Source: Streptomyces sp. ML-6
GTDB taxonomy: Bacteria; Actinomycetota; Actinomycetes; Streptomycetales; Streptomycetaceae
NCBI RefSeq assembly: GCF_030116705.1
Contig: NZ_JAOTIK010000001.1
Coordinates: forward strand, 1,445,001-1,509,000
DNA: 64,000 nucleotides
Direction of reading: 5' to 3'
Part shown: positions 1 through 8,041 of the stretch, piece by piece
Position numbering within the stretch: the first letter of the stretch is position 1
Layout of the letters: each line of letters opens with the position of its first letter
Made by a program: the position numbers and the translations under genes
The notes under the pieces: generated by a model
What the model was told of the DNA's origin: nothing
What the model saw: the letters and a program-made list of their open reading frames with translations, nothing else
Database searches by the model: none

Positions 1-216
1 GTAGACGTAGAGGTGTCCTGCGGGCCCGAACATGGTGGCGTTGCGGGCGGTCCGGCCCCGGTAGGCGTGGGAAGCCGGATCAGCCATGCCGGAGTACGCC
101 TCGGTCTCCGTGATGGCGATGCTCACGGCCCCCTCGGGGGTCTTGCAGGTGAGGACGGTCCCGAGCAGCTTGGGGGCGACCTCTTCGGCGGGGTGGGCGA
201 GGAAGTCGACGTTCAT
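1..216 (-). CDS. DNA-3-methyladenine (alkylpurine) glycosylase, N-terminal part, runs off left edge
   Basis: The first 72 residues of an AAG/Mpg-family base-excision glycosylase, which removes alkylated purines from DNA. The protein opens [19 protein letters not shown]. It carries the family's active-site segment ITETEAY, whose second Glu aligns with catalytic Glu125 of human AAG, followed by [11 protein letters not shown] and [11 protein letters not shown]. The reading frame is open to the window edge, so about two thirds of a normal ~200-residue protein lies outside. Its ATG overlaps the TGA of a truncated paralogue by four bases (ATGA), so translation is probably coupled to it. I see no independent Shine-Dalgarno sequence. 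Family assignment is firm; completeness cannot be judged. Confidence 0.85.
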   Translation of the reverse strand, partial: MNVDFLAHPAEEVAPKLLGTVLTCKTPEGAVSIAITETEAYSGMADPASHAYRGRTARNATMFGPAGHLYVY

Positions 217-488
217 GCCGACCGCCTCGGCATGCCGTGGGTGAAGTGGACGTACGCGTGTCCCGGTGGTCCGAACACGACGCCGTTGCGCGCGGTGCGG
301 CCCCTGAAGGCATGCGAGCCGGGGGCGGTCTCTCCGGCGTACGCCGCCACCTCGGTGAGCCGGGGTGCGGCCGGGTCTTCGGGGGTGGCGCGCACCAGGG
401 TCCGGCCCAGGAGGCCGGGGGCCACGGCCGGGACGGGGCGGTCGAAGAAGTCGCGTGTCAGTGGCGTACGGTCCATGCCCTCGATCAT
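213..488 (-). pseudogene. truncated, catalytically dead alkylpurine-glycosylase paralogue
   Basis: A 91-residue ORF aligning with the first ~85 residues of the AAG glycosylase encoded directly downstream. It shares [28 protein letters not shown] and [15 protein letters not shown], then ends after five unrelated residues. The catalytic ETEAY motif reads EVAAY here, so the Glu equivalent to human Glu125 is Ala. The whole C-terminal DNA-binding half is missing. The most economical reading is a tandem duplicate that lost its 3' end and active-site Glu. It remains an intact ORF overlapping the second copy by ATGA, so it may persist as a leader that couples translation. The start is ATG at 488, with a second in-frame ATG at 476. 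Confidence 0.75.
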
Positions 489-563
489 GGCGGTCGAGGG
501 TACCGGGAACCGACTACGGTCGTGACGCGTATGTAGTGGGGTCAGGACCAAGGAGGAGTAAAC

Positions 564-1346
564 ATGGGCTTCAAGCGGCTGCTCGCGAGTCTGGGTGCCG
601 GTGGTGCTTCGGTGGAGACCGAGCTGACCGAACTCAATGTCGTACCGGGTGGGGTCGTCCAGGGCGAGGTGCGGGTCCAGGGCGGATCCGTGGTCCAGCA
701 GATTGAGGGGCTCTCCGTCGGGCTCCAGGCCCGGGTCGAGGTCGAGGGCCAGGACACCGAGACCAAGCAGGACATCGAGTTCACCAGGCTTCAGCTCGGT
801 GGGGCGTTCGAGGTGCAGGCCGGTGCCGTGCACGTCGTGCCGTTCGGGCTCGAGATCCCCTGGGAGACGCCGATCACGATGTTCTCCGGGCAGCACCTGC
901 ACGGCATGAACATCGGTGTGACCACGGAGCTGGAGATCGCGCGGGCGGTGGACTCGGGCGACCTGGACCCGATCAACGTGCACCCGCTGCCGGCCCAGCA
1001 GGCCATCCTCGACGCCTTCAGGCAGCTCGGTTTCGGTTTCCGCAGCGCGGACATGGAGCGCGGTCACATCCGCGGCACGCGCCAGCGGCTGCCGTTCTAC
1101 CAGGAGATCGAGTTCTTCCCGCCGCAGCAGTACCGCGGGCTGAACCAGGTCGAGCTGTCCTTCGTCGCGGACGACCGCGAGATGGACGTCGTCCTGGAGA
1201 TGGACAAGAAGCCGGGGCTCTTCAGCGAGGGCAGCGACTCGTACCGCTCGTTCAAGGTCGGGCTGAACGACTTCCAGGGGACCGACTGGGCGGCGTACCT
1301 CAACCAGTGGCTCGCCCAGGTCGGCGGGCAGCGCAACTGGCTCTAG
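564..1346 (+). CDS. Spo0M-family sporulation-control protein
   Basis: A 260-residue protein of the SpoOM/Spo0M family, whose members have an N-terminal arrestin-like beta sandwich and influence sporulation in Bacillus. Typical features are the start [19 protein letters not shown], the segment [12 protein letters not shown], and a C-terminal part containing FFPPQQYRG and [14 protein letters not shown]. There is no signal peptide or membrane segment, so it should be cytoplasmic. A strong ribosome site (AAGGAGGA) sits 7 bases before the ATG. The gene is divergent from the glycosylase pair and is followed 66 bases later by a PEBP-family gene on the same strand. In Streptomyces the exact role is not settled; the family call is secure. 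Confidence 0.9.
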   Translation: MGFKRLLASLGAGGASVETELTELNVVPGGVVQGEVRVQGGSVVQQIEGLSVGLQARVEVEGQDTETKQDIEFTRLQLGGAFEVQAGAVHVVPFGLEIPWETPITMFSGQHLHGMNIGVTTELEIARAVDSGDLDPINVHPLPAQQAILDAFRQLGFGFRSADMERGHIRGTRQRLPFYQEIEFFPPQQYRGLNQVELSFVADDREMDVVLEMDKKPGLFSEGSDSYRSFKVGLNDFQGTDWAAYLNQWLAQVGGQRNWL

Positions 1347-1412
1347 GGTCGGTGGGGACCGGCTGACAGCTGACAGCAGTGACAGAGCGAAGCGATCAGG
1401 AGAGGTGCTGAC

Positions 1413-1952
1413 GTGACCGAGCCGAAGAGGGCGCCGCTGCCGCACGACTTCCACCCCGAGGTGCCGTCGTTCACGGTGGTGAGCGATGATCTCGCCCCCG
1501 GTGCCGTGCTGGCGGACGCCCAGGTGTTCGCGGGCGGGAACACCTCGCCGCATCTGCGGTGGGAGGGTTTCCCGGCGGAGACCAAGAGCTTCGCCGTGAC
1601 CTGTTTCGACCCCGACGCCCCGACGGGCAGCGGGTTCTGGCACTGGGTGGTCTTCGACATCCCGGCGTCGGTCACGGAGCTTCCGGCCGGTGCGGGCAGC
1701 GGAAAGTTCGAAGGGCTGCCCGCCGGTGCCGTGCAGGTCCGCAACGACTACGGCTCGAAGAATTTCGGTGGCGCCGCGCCGCCGGCCGGGGAGAACCACC
1801 GCTACGTCTTCACCGTGTACGCGGTGGACACCGAGAAGCTGGGGGTCGACAGCGACGCGTCGCCCGCGGTCGTCGGATTCAACCTGCGTTTCCACACGCT
1901 GGGCCGCGCCCAGCTGATCGGCGAGTACGCGTCCCCCGCCCAGGAGGCGTGA
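1413..1952 (+). CDS. YbhB/YbcL-type PEBP (Raf-kinase-inhibitor-like) protein
   Basis: A 179-residue phosphatidylethanolamine-binding-protein homologue of the bacterial YbhB/YbcL class. The ligand-pocket signatures are present: [18 protein letters not shown] (DPDAP and HWVV boxes) and, further on, [11 protein letters not shown]. The start is GTG at 1413 behind AGGAGAGG. There is no export signal. It follows spo0M with a 66-base gap and probably shares its transcript, since a strong intrinsic terminator lies 22 bases after its stop. PEBPs bind phospholipid head groups or small anions; no enzymatic role is established for the bacterial proteins. Confidence 0.92.
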   Translation: MTEPKRAPLPHDFHPEVPSFTVVSDDLAPGAVLADAQVFAGGNTSPHLRWEGFPAETKSFAVTCFDPDAPTGSGFWHWVVFDIPASVTELPAGAGSGKFEGLPAGAVQVRNDYGSKNFGGAAPPAGENHRYVFTVYAVDTEKLGVDSDASPAVVGFNLRFHTLGRAQLIGEYASPAQEA

Positions 1953-1974
1953 GCCGAGAGTTTCCCCGTTGTTC

Positions 1975-2016
1975 GCCCTGCCCTGGTCCCGAAGAGACCG
2001 GGGCAGGGCATTTTTT
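1975..2016 (+). terminator. intrinsic terminator after the Spo0M-PEBP genes
   Basis: A 14-bp stem (arms 1975-1988 and 1996-2009, one G-T wobble, 7-base loop) is followed by TTTTTT at 2011-2016. This is a textbook Rho-independent terminator, unusual here because most hairpins in this window have no U-tract. Confidence 0.93.
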
Positions 2017-2098
2017 ATTGCGTTGTCCATCCCGGCCCGCCCCGCCAGAGTTGACCCGGGCCTGCCAGGGGGCGGGCGGCACACGGGAGGTGGGCGAG

Positions 2099-2605
2099 AT
2101 GCGGGACACGCTGGTACTGAACGCGAGCTTCGAGCCGCTGTCGACGGTGACGCTGAACCGTGCGGTGGTGCTGATCCTGCAGGACAAGGCCGTCGTCGAA
2201 CAGTCGCACCCCGACCTCCGCATGCGTGGCGCCGCCGTGGACATTCCGGTGCCCCGGGTGATCAGGCTCTGCCGGTACGTACGGGTCCCGTTCCGAAGAC
2301 ACGCCCCGTGGTCCAGGAGGGGGGTGCTGGTACGGGACCAGCACCGGTGCGCGTACTGCGGACGGCGGGCGAGCACCGTGGACCACGTCGTCCCGCGGGC
2401 CCAGGGCGGTCAGGACACCTGGCTCAACACGGTGGCCTCCTGCGCCGAGGACAACCACCGCAAGGCGGCCCGGACGCCCGAGCAGGCGGGGATGCCGCTG
2501 CTGCGCCAGCCGTTCGTCCCCTCCCCCGCGCAGGCGATGCTGCTGGCGCTGGGGGCCGACGCGGGCTCGGAGCTGCCGGACTGGCTGGACGGTGCTGCGG
2601 CGTGA
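2099..2605 (+). CDS. HNH endonuclease-family protein with altered zinc knuckle
   Basis: A 168-residue HNH nuclease-fold protein of the type beginning [10 protein letters not shown]. The core is [14 protein letters not shown] followed by [20 protein letters not shown], which supplies the first CxxC and the DHVxPRxxGG catalytic strand-turn. The second zinc-binding pair, normally CxxCN, is CAEDN, so one cysteine ligand is replaced by Asp while the following N-H-x-K is kept. The ATG at 2099 has GGGAGG 8 bases upstream. The substrate is unknown; such genes are common housekeeping-type members in actinobacteria. The gene is monocistronic, after the terminator that ends the PEBP transcript. Confidence 0.85.
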   Translation: MRDTLVLNASFEPLSTVTLNRAVVLILQDKAVVEQSHPDLRMRGAAVDIPVPRVIRLCRYVRVPFRRHAPWSRRGVLVRDQHRCAYCGRRASTVDHVVPRAQGGQDTWLNTVASCAEDNHRKAARTPEQAGMPLLRQPFVPSPAQAMLLALGADAGSELPDWLDGAAA

Positions 2606-2677
2606 GCGGCGTACGCGGCGTACGCGTTCCGTCGTGACGGAGGCCCGTCCCTCCGGGGGCAGGCTTCCGTGCGTCGG

Positions 2678-3445
2678 TCAGCGGAGCAGCAGCTGGACGA
2701 TGGCGACCGTGCCGACCGCGACGATGAGGACGCGCAGGACGGTGGGGCTGAGGCGGCGGCCTACCTTCGCGCCGATCTGGCCGCCGATCGCGGAGCCGAC
2801 GGCGATCAGCACGACGGCCGTCCAGTCGAAGTCCGCGACGAAGAGGAAGAAGAGCGCGGCAATGCTGTTGACGATGGCGGCCAGTACGTTCTTGACCGCG
2901 TTGAGGCGCTGCATGGTGTCGTCGAGCAGCATGCCCATGAGGGAGAGGTAGATGATCCCCTGGGCGGCGGTGAAGTAGCCGCCGTAGACGCTGGCGAGCA
3001 TCAGCCCGACGAAGAGGAGCGGGCCGCCGTCGGGGTGGGCGGGGGCGCCGTCGCGGTCGCGCCGGCGCTGGACGGCTTTGCTGATGCGTGGTTGCAGGAT
3101 GACCAGGACGAGGGCCAGCGCCACCAGGATCGGCACGATCGTCTCGAAGGCCGTGGAGGGCAGGGCCAGCAGCAGGACGGCGCCGGTGAAGCCGCCGACG
3201 AGGGCGGCGACGGAGAGTCTGAGCACGCGGGGGCGCTGCCCGGTGAGTTCCGCGCGGTAGCCGATGGCGCCGCTGATGGAGCCGGGGATCAGGCCCAGGG
3301 CGTTGGAGACGGTGGCGGTGACCGGTGGCAGTCCGGTGGCGAGCAGCACGGGGAAGGTGATCAGCGTTCCCGAGCCGACGATCGTGTTGATCGTTCCGGC
3401 GCTGATGCCCGCGACGAAGACGGCGAGCATCTCCCAGATGTTCAT
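2678..3445 (-). CDS. TauE/SafE-family (sulfite/sulfonate exporter) membrane protein
   Basis: A 255-residue polytopic protein of the TauE/SafE permease family. It shows the two repeated hydrophobic halves typical of the family, with the N-terminal motif AGTINTIVGSGTLITFP and its second-half counterpart GYFTAAQGIIYL. About eight membrane segments are visible. The family moves sulfite, organosulfonates or other anions; the substrate here is not predictable. I prefer the ATG at 3445 (MNIWEML) over an upstream in-frame start at 3493, because a G-rich ribosome site lies 7 bases before it. It is transcribed alone, divergent from nothing obvious, and ends 72 bases from the HNH gene (convergent). Confidence 0.88.
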   Translation of the reverse strand: MNIWEMLAVFVAGISAGTINTIVGSGTLITFPVLLATGLPPVTATVSNALGLIPGSISGAIGYRAELTGQRPRVLRLSVAALVGGFTGAVLLLALPSTAFETIVPILVALALVLVILQPRISKAVQRRRDRDGAPAHPDGGPLLFVGLMLASVYGGYFTAAQGIIYLSLMGMLLDDTMQRLNAVKNVLAAIVNSIAALFFLFVADFDWTAVVLIAVGSAIGGQIGAKVGRRLSPTVLRVLIVAVGTVAIVQLLLR

Positions 3446-3538
3446 TGCGTGTCCCCCCGGGCAGGATCGGTGCTTGATGCACTGATCATGCACGAGGGTG
3501 TGTACACGTCAGTCGGCTGGGGGGTGCCGTGCCGGCCC

Positions 3539-4474
3539 TCAGTCGACCGGGGGCTCTTCGCGGCGTTCCTTGCTGTTGCCGGTGTCGAACCCGGGGGCGC
3601 CGTTGCCGAGGTTGCCGAAGGCGCCGCTGAGGCCCTTGAGCGCGTCGCCGATCTCGCTGGGCACGATCCAGAGCTTGTTGGCGTCGCCCTCGGCGATCTT
3701 CGGGAGCATCTGGAGGTACTGGTACGAGAGGAGCTTCTGGTCCGGGTCCCCGGCGTGGATGGACTCGAAGACCGTGCGGATGGCCTGGGCCTCGCCCTCG
3801 GCGCGCAGGGCCGAGGCCTTGGCCTCACCCTCGGCGCGCAGGATCGCGGACTGCTTCTCGCCCTCCGCGGTGAGGATCGCGGACTGGCGCGTGCCTTCGG
3901 CCTGGAGGATCGCGGCGCGCTTGTCACGGTCGGCGCGCATCTGCTTCTCCATCGAGTCCTGGATGGAGGTGGGCGGCTCGATCGCCTTGAGCTCGACGCG
4001 GTTGACGCGGATGCCCCACTTGCCGGTGGCCTCGTCGAGGACGCCGCGGAGGGCCGCGTTGATCTCCTCGCGGGAGGTCAGGGTCCGCTCCAGGTCCATG
4101 CCACCGATGATGTTGCGGAGGGTGGTGACGGTGAGCTGTTCGATCGCCTGGATGTAGCTGGCGACCTCGTAGGTCGCGGCCCGTGCGTCGGTCACCTGGT
4201 AGTAGATGACGGTGTCGATGTTGACGACCAGGTTGTCCTGGGTGATCACCGGCTGCGGCGGGAACGGCACGACCTGTTCGCGGAGGTCGATGCGGTTGCG
4301 GATCGAGTCGATGAACGGGACGACGATGTTCAGGCCCGCGTTGAGCGTACGGGTGTAGCGGCCGAAGCGCTCCACGATGGCGGCGCTGGCCTGCGGGATG
4401 ACCTGGATCGTCTTGATCAGGGCGATGAAGACGAGCACCACCAGAATGATCAGGACGATGATGATCGGTTGCAT
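3539..4474 (-). CDS. SPFH/Band-7 (paraslipin-type stomatin-like) protein
   Basis: A 311-residue membrane-anchored SPFH-domain protein. One N-terminal transmembrane helix (about residues 3-22) is followed by the SPFH fold (IPQASAAIVERFGRYTRTL; VPFIDSIRNRIDLREQ; DNLVVNIDTVIYYQV) and a coiled coil of four near-perfect 11-residue repeats around AEGxxQSAIL (about residues 195-240). Such proteins form oligomeric rings that organise membrane microdomains and typically work with an NfeD partner. Such a partner is encoded 145 bases upstream on the same strand. The start is ATG 4474 with GAGGAA 4 bases upstream; the longer frame to 4660 lacks a membrane start and was rejected. Confidence 0.93.
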   Translation of the reverse strand: MQPIIIVLIILVVLVFIALIKTIQVIPQASAAIVERFGRYTRTLNAGLNIVVPFIDSIRNRIDLREQVVPFPPQPVITQDNLVVNIDTVIYYQVTDARAATYEVASYIQAIEQLTVTTLRNIIGGMDLERTLTSREEINAALRGVLDEATGKWGIRVNRVELKAIEPPTSIQDSMEKQMRADRDKRAAILQAEGTRQSAILTAEGEKQSAILRAEGEAKASALRAEGEAQAIRTVFESIHAGDPDQKLLSYQYLQMLPKIAEGDANKLWIVPSEIGDALKGLSGAFGNLGNGAPGFDTGNSKERREEPPVD

Positions 4475-4619
4475 CGTTCCTCGTTGCCCTTCGGTTGCCG
4501 ACGGATCGCGATGATCGAGGTCGAGATCGCGGGAGGGGCCGGCTGTCGTGACGGCCCCGGTCTCAATGATGATCCACATCGAGTCTGGCAGAACAAGCCC
4601 TACCTTGTGGGCGGTTCGG

Positions 4620-5048
4620 TCACATGACGACTGCCGTTGCTCCGTCGATGTCGACGACATCGACCTGTTGCCCCGGATCGAAGCTCTGGTCCCCGTCGAA
4701 GGAACGGGCGGACCAGATCTCCCCGGCCAGCTTGATCCGGCCGCCGCTGCCGTCGACCCGCTCCAGGACGACGGCCTGACGGCCCTTCAGCGCGTCGATG
4801 CCGGTGGAGAGTTGGGGCCGGTCGTTGCGGTGTCTGGCGGCGATCGGGCGGACCACGGCGATGAGCGCCACGGAGACCACCACGAACACCAGCACCTGGG
4901 CCACGACGCCGCCGCCGAGTGCCGCGACGACCGCCGCGGCGACCGCTCCGACGGCGAACATGCCGAACTCGGGCATCGCGGTCAGGACGAGTGGGATGCC
5001 CAGTCCCACCGCGCCGATCAGCCACCACACCCACGCATCGATGTCCAC
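4620..5048 (-). CDS. NfeD-family membrane protein, partner of the SPFH gene
   Basis: A 142-residue short NfeD protein: three or four closely packed membrane helices (residues ~8-70) and a soluble C-terminal OB-fold domain (about 80-140) containing LKGRQAVVLERVDGSGGRIKL and GEIWSARS. NfeD proteins lacking the protease domain pair with stomatins/paraslipins in membrane quality control. It precedes the SPFH gene on the same strand; the 145-base gap contains a small GC hairpin (4535-4558), so they may be partly separate transcripts. Upstream is a ~190-base space before the ABC gene. Confidence 0.9.
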   Translation of the reverse strand: MDIDAWVWWLIGAVGLGIPLVLTAMPEFGMFAVGAVAAAVVAALGGGVVAQVLVFVVVSVALIAVVRPIAARHRNDRPQLSTGIDALKGRQAVVLERVDGSGGRIKLAGEIWSARSFDGDQSFDPGQQVDVVDIDGATAVVM

Positions 5049-5216
5049 GTGGTCATGGTAGGACCGCGAAGGCCCTCACGGACAGGGCACAATCGGGCAG
5101 CCCTGGCCCGTCGCGCCGGCCGGGTCCGCGGCGCGCGCCGGGTTCGCCGTATTCGTTTACGCCCGTCCTCGTGTTCGTTCGTGCCCGGGGCCCGCTCCGG
5201 CCCCGTGGTCGGTGAA

Positions 5217-5236
5217 GGCCCCGCGGGAGCGGGGTC
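5217..5236 (-). terminator. short GC hairpin directly after the ABC ATPase stop
   Basis: CCCCGC (5219-5224), loop GGGA, GCGGGG (5229-5234), extended by two weaker pairs to 5217-5236. It starts one base beyond the stop codon of the minus-strand ABC gene. There is no U-tract, in keeping with Streptomyces-type terminators. Confidence 0.5.
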
Positions 5237-5237
5237 C

Positions 5238-6035
5238 TCAGGAGAGCGGCAGGCCGTGGGCGGTGTACCGGTCGCCGGTGTGTTCCACGACGAGCGGCAG
5301 GCCGAAGCAGAGGGAGAGGTTGCGGGAGGTGAGCTCGGTCTCCATGGGGCCGGCGGCGAGCACCTTGCCCTGACGGATCATCAGGACGTGCGTGAAGCCG
5401 GGGGCGATCTCCTCGACGTGGTGGGTGACCATGATCATGGAAGGGGCATACGGGTCGCGGGCCAGTCGGCCGAGGCGGCGGACCAGGTCCTCGCGGCCTC
5501 CGAGGTCGAGTCCCGCCGCCGGCTCGTCGAGGAGCAGCAGCTCGGGGTCGGTCATCATGGCGCGGGCGATCAGGGTGCGCTTGCGCTCGCCCTCGGACAG
5601 GGTGCCGAACTTGCGGTCGAGGTACTCGGTCATGCCGAGCCGGTCGAGGAAGGCGCGGGCGCGCTCCTCGTCGACGGCCTCGTAGTCCTCGTGCCAGGTG
5701 GCGGTCATGCCGTACGCGGCGGTGAGCACGGTCTGCAGGACGGTCTGGCGCCGGGGCAGCTTCTCGGCCATGGCGATGCCCGCGATGCCGATGCGGGGGC
5801 GGAGCTCGAAGACGTCGGTGCCGACGCCGCCGAGCTGCTCGCCGAGGACCGTGGCGGTGCCGGTGGTCGGGAAGAGGTAGCTGGACGCGATGTTGAGGAG
5901 GGTGGTCTTGCCGGCGCCGTTCGGGCCGAGGATGACCCAGCGCTCCCCCTCCTTGACCGACCATGAGACGTCGTCCACCAGAGCGCGTCCGTCGCGGACC
6001 ACGGATACGTCCACCAGCTCCAGTACATCGCTCAT
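5238..6035 (-). CDS. ABC-transporter ATP-binding protein, stand-alone
   Basis: A 265-residue ABC ATPase. Walker A GPNGAGKTT lies at residues 37-45, the signature LSEGERKR near 150, Walker B LLLLDEP with the D-loop AAGLDLG just after, and the switch His in MVTHHVEEI. No permease or binding protein is adjacent, so its partner is encoded elsewhere, or it acts like the YbbA/ModF-type soluble ATPases. The ATG at 6035 has GGGGAG about 10 bases upstream; the in-frame extension to 6086 was rejected. Divergent from the hypothetical gene at 6179. Confidence 0.9.
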   Translation of the reverse strand: MSDVLELVDVSVVRDGRALVDDVSWSVKEGERWVILGPNGAGKTTLLNIASSYLFPTTGTATVLGEQLGGVGTDVFELRPRIGIAGIAMAEKLPRRQTVLQTVLTAAYGMTATWHEDYEAVDEERARAFLDRLGMTEYLDRKFGTLSEGERKRTLIARAMMTDPELLLLDEPAAGLDLGGREDLVRRLGRLARDPYAPSMIMVTHHVEEIAPGFTHVLMIRQGKVLAAGPMETELTSRNLSLCFGLPLVVEHTGDRYTAHGLPLS

Positions 6036-6166
6036 GGCGCGTTGTCTCCCCATGCAGTGTCGAGATCGTCGCGTGCCTGTGGGCACAGCTCCCAGGGAAA
6101 TCTACGCCACCGCGCGAGTGCTCCCGGCGCTGGGCCCGTGTGACCCCGGGGCCCCGGCCGGTTCCC

Positions 6167-6172
6167 TAGGCT
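6167..6172 (+). promoter_or_regulatory. -10 box TAGGCT for a leaderless transcript
   Basis: TAGGCT fits the actinobacterial -10 consensus TANNNT and ends 6 bases before the ATG at 6179. No Shine-Dalgarno sequence exists, so transcription probably starts at or next to the ATG. A possible -35 (TGTGAC) lies ~20 bases upstream, which is a loose fit. Confidence 0.5.
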
Positions 6173-6178
6173 GTCGCC

Positions 6179-6970
6179 ATGCTTTCGGAACCACGCTCAG
6201 GGCTGTTGGCCGCTTGGGGAAACGCGCTTCTGGCGGGACTCGTCTCGCCGGACGACGCGGTGCACGCCATTGTCGGAAAGGACGCGGTGCACCGCGTCGA
6301 GGGACTGCCGGGCGAGGCGGGGCCGGTCGGGCTCACGCTGGCGCTCGGGCGGTTGCGGGGGCTGGGAGTGACGGGGTTCCGGGTGGCGCTTCCGGCCCCC
6401 GGCCATCCGCTGGGGCTGAGCGGGCCGCCGGACTTCAACGCGCGGGCACTGGAGGCCGGGGAGGCGGTGGTGGCCTTCGGCGCACCGTACGGGCTGGTCC
6501 CCGAGGTGCGCGAGGCGGGGCCGGCGGGGGATCTGCACGTCGAGGTGGTGTGGCGGTGTCTGCCGGTGCGGGAGGCGCCGCCGGCCGACGTGCCGTCGCT
6601 GGGCGAGGCGGAGCGGGAGCTGGCCGAGGCGCTGCGGGACGCGACGGCGGTGCTGGCGCGGCTGGACGTGGCGGGTTCGGGCCCGGTGGCCGAGGCAGCC
6701 GTGGACGCGTACCGGGCACGGGCGGAGCGGGGGCGCGAGGCGCTGGCCCCGGGGTATCCGCCGCGGGCGGTGCGGGTGCTGGAGCTGGCGCAGCGGGTGG
6801 GGCTGCTGATCTCGGTGGCGTACGAGAACGGGCACGGCGGAGCGGTGAGCGCTTCGGAGATCGCGGCCCGGGGCGAAGCGCTGCGGCCGGTGGAGCGGGT
6901 GGCCCGGCGGGCTCAGGTCGCCGCGTACAACGCGTACGTGGAGGAGCGGGAGAGGGAACGGGGGCGGTAG
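6179..6970 (+). CDS. conserved hypothetical protein
   Basis: A 263-residue soluble protein that I do not recognise as a named family. It starts MLSEPRSGLLAAWGNALLAG and has a first half of mixed alpha/beta character, with AVHAIVGKDAVHRVEG and the phrase FRVALPAPGHPLGLSGPP. The second half (about 145-263) is helical and Ala/Arg/Glu-rich, ending in ERERERGR. There is no signal peptide, membrane helix or metal motif. GC-rich codon usage is typical of the window, so it is a real gene. It is probably translated from a leaderless mRNA. It is convergent with the two-component system to the right, with a chaplin relic in between. Confidence 0.75.
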   Translation: MLSEPRSGLLAAWGNALLAGLVSPDDAVHAIVGKDAVHRVEGLPGEAGPVGLTLALGRLRGLGVTGFRVALPAPGHPLGLSGPPDFNARALEAGEAVVAFGAPYGLVPEVREAGPAGDLHVEVVWRCLPVREAPPADVPSLGEAERELAEALRDATAVLARLDVAGSGPVAEAAVDAYRARAERGREALAPGYPPRAVRVLELAQRVGLLISVAYENGHGGAVSASEIAARGEALRPVERVARRAQVAAYNAYVEERERERGR

Positions 6971-7132
6971 TCCCGCCCGGGGTCCGCGGGACGGTGCGTC
7001 CGGAGCGGCCCGCGCACTGTGCGGTGCCGTGGGGTGGGGTGGGACAGGTGTCTCGTGTCCGTGCCGCCCCACGGCGTACGACCACGGGGCGAGACGGTTC
7101 CCTCCGACTGATCGGTTATTCGGCCGGTCGGT

Positions 7133-7390
7133 TCATTCGGCCGGTCGGCCGGGGCGGAGGTTCGGAGCGGAACTGCCGAAGGCCGGGGTGAGAGGCCGGT
7201 CACATCGGCCGTGTTGCCGACTGCGGCGACCGGGACGTGCACCGGGGCCTGGACGGTGTTTTGCCGCTGACCGCCCGGGGAGTGGGTGGCGGTGCCATCG
7301 GGGCCCGCGCCGTGACCGGTCGCGGAGGCCGCGCCCGCGCCGGTGGCGATGACTCCACCGGCGCCCGGCTCCAGCGGTGGCCGGATTCAC
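7133..7390 (-). pseudogene. chpE: decayed cysteine-free chaplin (ChpE-like)
   Basis: Reading the minus strand, 7359-7321 encodes a signal-peptide-like GVIATGAGAASA, and 7278-7193 encodes SPGGQRQNTVQAPVHVPV then AAVGNTADVTGL. This is the chaplin core (normally SPG, VQxPxHxPVNxxGN, VNVIGLLNPAFGN). The last part, TPAFGSSAPN, is in another frame, so a one-base deletion (or equivalent) lies near 7190. The core frame opens just after a TGA at 7389-7387 and has no start codon at the 5' end. The outer frame (GTG at 7390 to TGA at 7133) carries the end but not the core, so two compensating frameshifts, or a lost start plus one, are needed. The lack of cysteine (AAVGN) matches ChpE, the one S. coelicolor chaplin without cysteines. 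From memory, chpE (SCO1800) lies in this neighbourhood there. Confidence 0.72.
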
Positions 7391-7396
7391 CGGTGG

Positions 7397-8041
7397 TCAG
7401 CTCGCCGCTCCATGCCGGACGGCCCACAGGGCCGCCTGGGTCCGGTCCGAGAGGTCCAGCTTCATCAGTATGTTCGAGACGTGCGTCTTGACGGTCTTCT
7501 CGGAGAGGACCAGCGCCCGCGCGATCTCGCGGTTGGAGCGGCCGTCGGCGATCAGGCCCAGCACCTCCCGCTCCCGCTCGGTGAGGGTGTTCCCCCGGCC
7601 CGTTCCCCCGCCCGGTTCCTCCTGGGCGAGCAGGGCCTCCGCGACCTCCGGCTGGAGCAGGACGTGTCCCGCGTACACGGAACGGATCGCGCCGGCCAGG
7701 GCGTCCGGATCGACGTCCTTGTACACGTAGCCGGAAGCCCCGGCGCGCAGGGCGGGGACCACGGTGCGCTGCTCGGTGAAGCTGGTGACGATGAGGATCC
7801 TGGCCGGGTTCTGGAGTTCGCGCAGCGTGCGCAGCGCCTCGATGCCGTCGGTGCCGGGCATCTTGATGTCCATCAGGACGACATCGGGGCGGAGCTCCTC
7901 CGTCCTGGCCACGCCCTCGGCGCCGTCGGCCGCCTCCCCGACCACCTCTATGTCGTCCTGGATCTCCAGGAACGTGCGCAGACCGCGGCGGACCACCTGG
8001 TGGTCGTCGACCAGCAGCACCCTGATGATCTTGTCAGCCAC
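7397..8041 (-). CDS. NarL/LuxR-family response regulator
   Basis: A 214-residue response regulator. The receiver domain (1-120) has the acidic pair Asp12-Asp13 in LLVDDHQVVRRG, the phosphoacceptor Asp58 in VVLMDIKMPG, and conserved Thr and Lys in VTSF and GYVYKDV. A LuxR-type HTH occupies about 150-210 (LTEREREVLGLIADGRSNREIARAL, EKTVKTHVSNIL). The start is GTG at 8041, eight bases inside the histidine-kinase gene, so the pair is translationally coupled. It should bind DNA as a phosphorylated dimer. The target is unknown; the neighbouring chaplin relic and secreted lytic protein suggest envelope or development genes, which is only inference. Confidence 0.95.
   Translation of the reverse strand: MADKIIRVLLVDDHQVVRRGLRTFLEIQDDIEVVGEAADGAEGVARTEELRPDVVLMDIKMPGTDGIEALRTLRELQNPARILIVTSFTEQRTVVPALRAGASGYVYKDVDPDALAGAIRSVYAGHVLLQPEVAEALLAQEEPGGGTGRGNTLTEREREVLGLIADGRSNREIARALVLSEKTVKTHVSNILMKLDLSDRTQAALWAVRHGAAS

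Noticed and set aside
213..2084. 623-residue minus-strand open frame across the Spo0M and PEBP genes
   Set aside because: It is an antisense shadow of GC-rich genes; only its last 91 residues (the truncated glycosylase) show family similarity.
2669..4627. 652-residue plus-strand open frame opposite the TauE and SPFH genes
   Set aside because: It is an acidic, repetitive antisense translation with no domain and no ribosome site.
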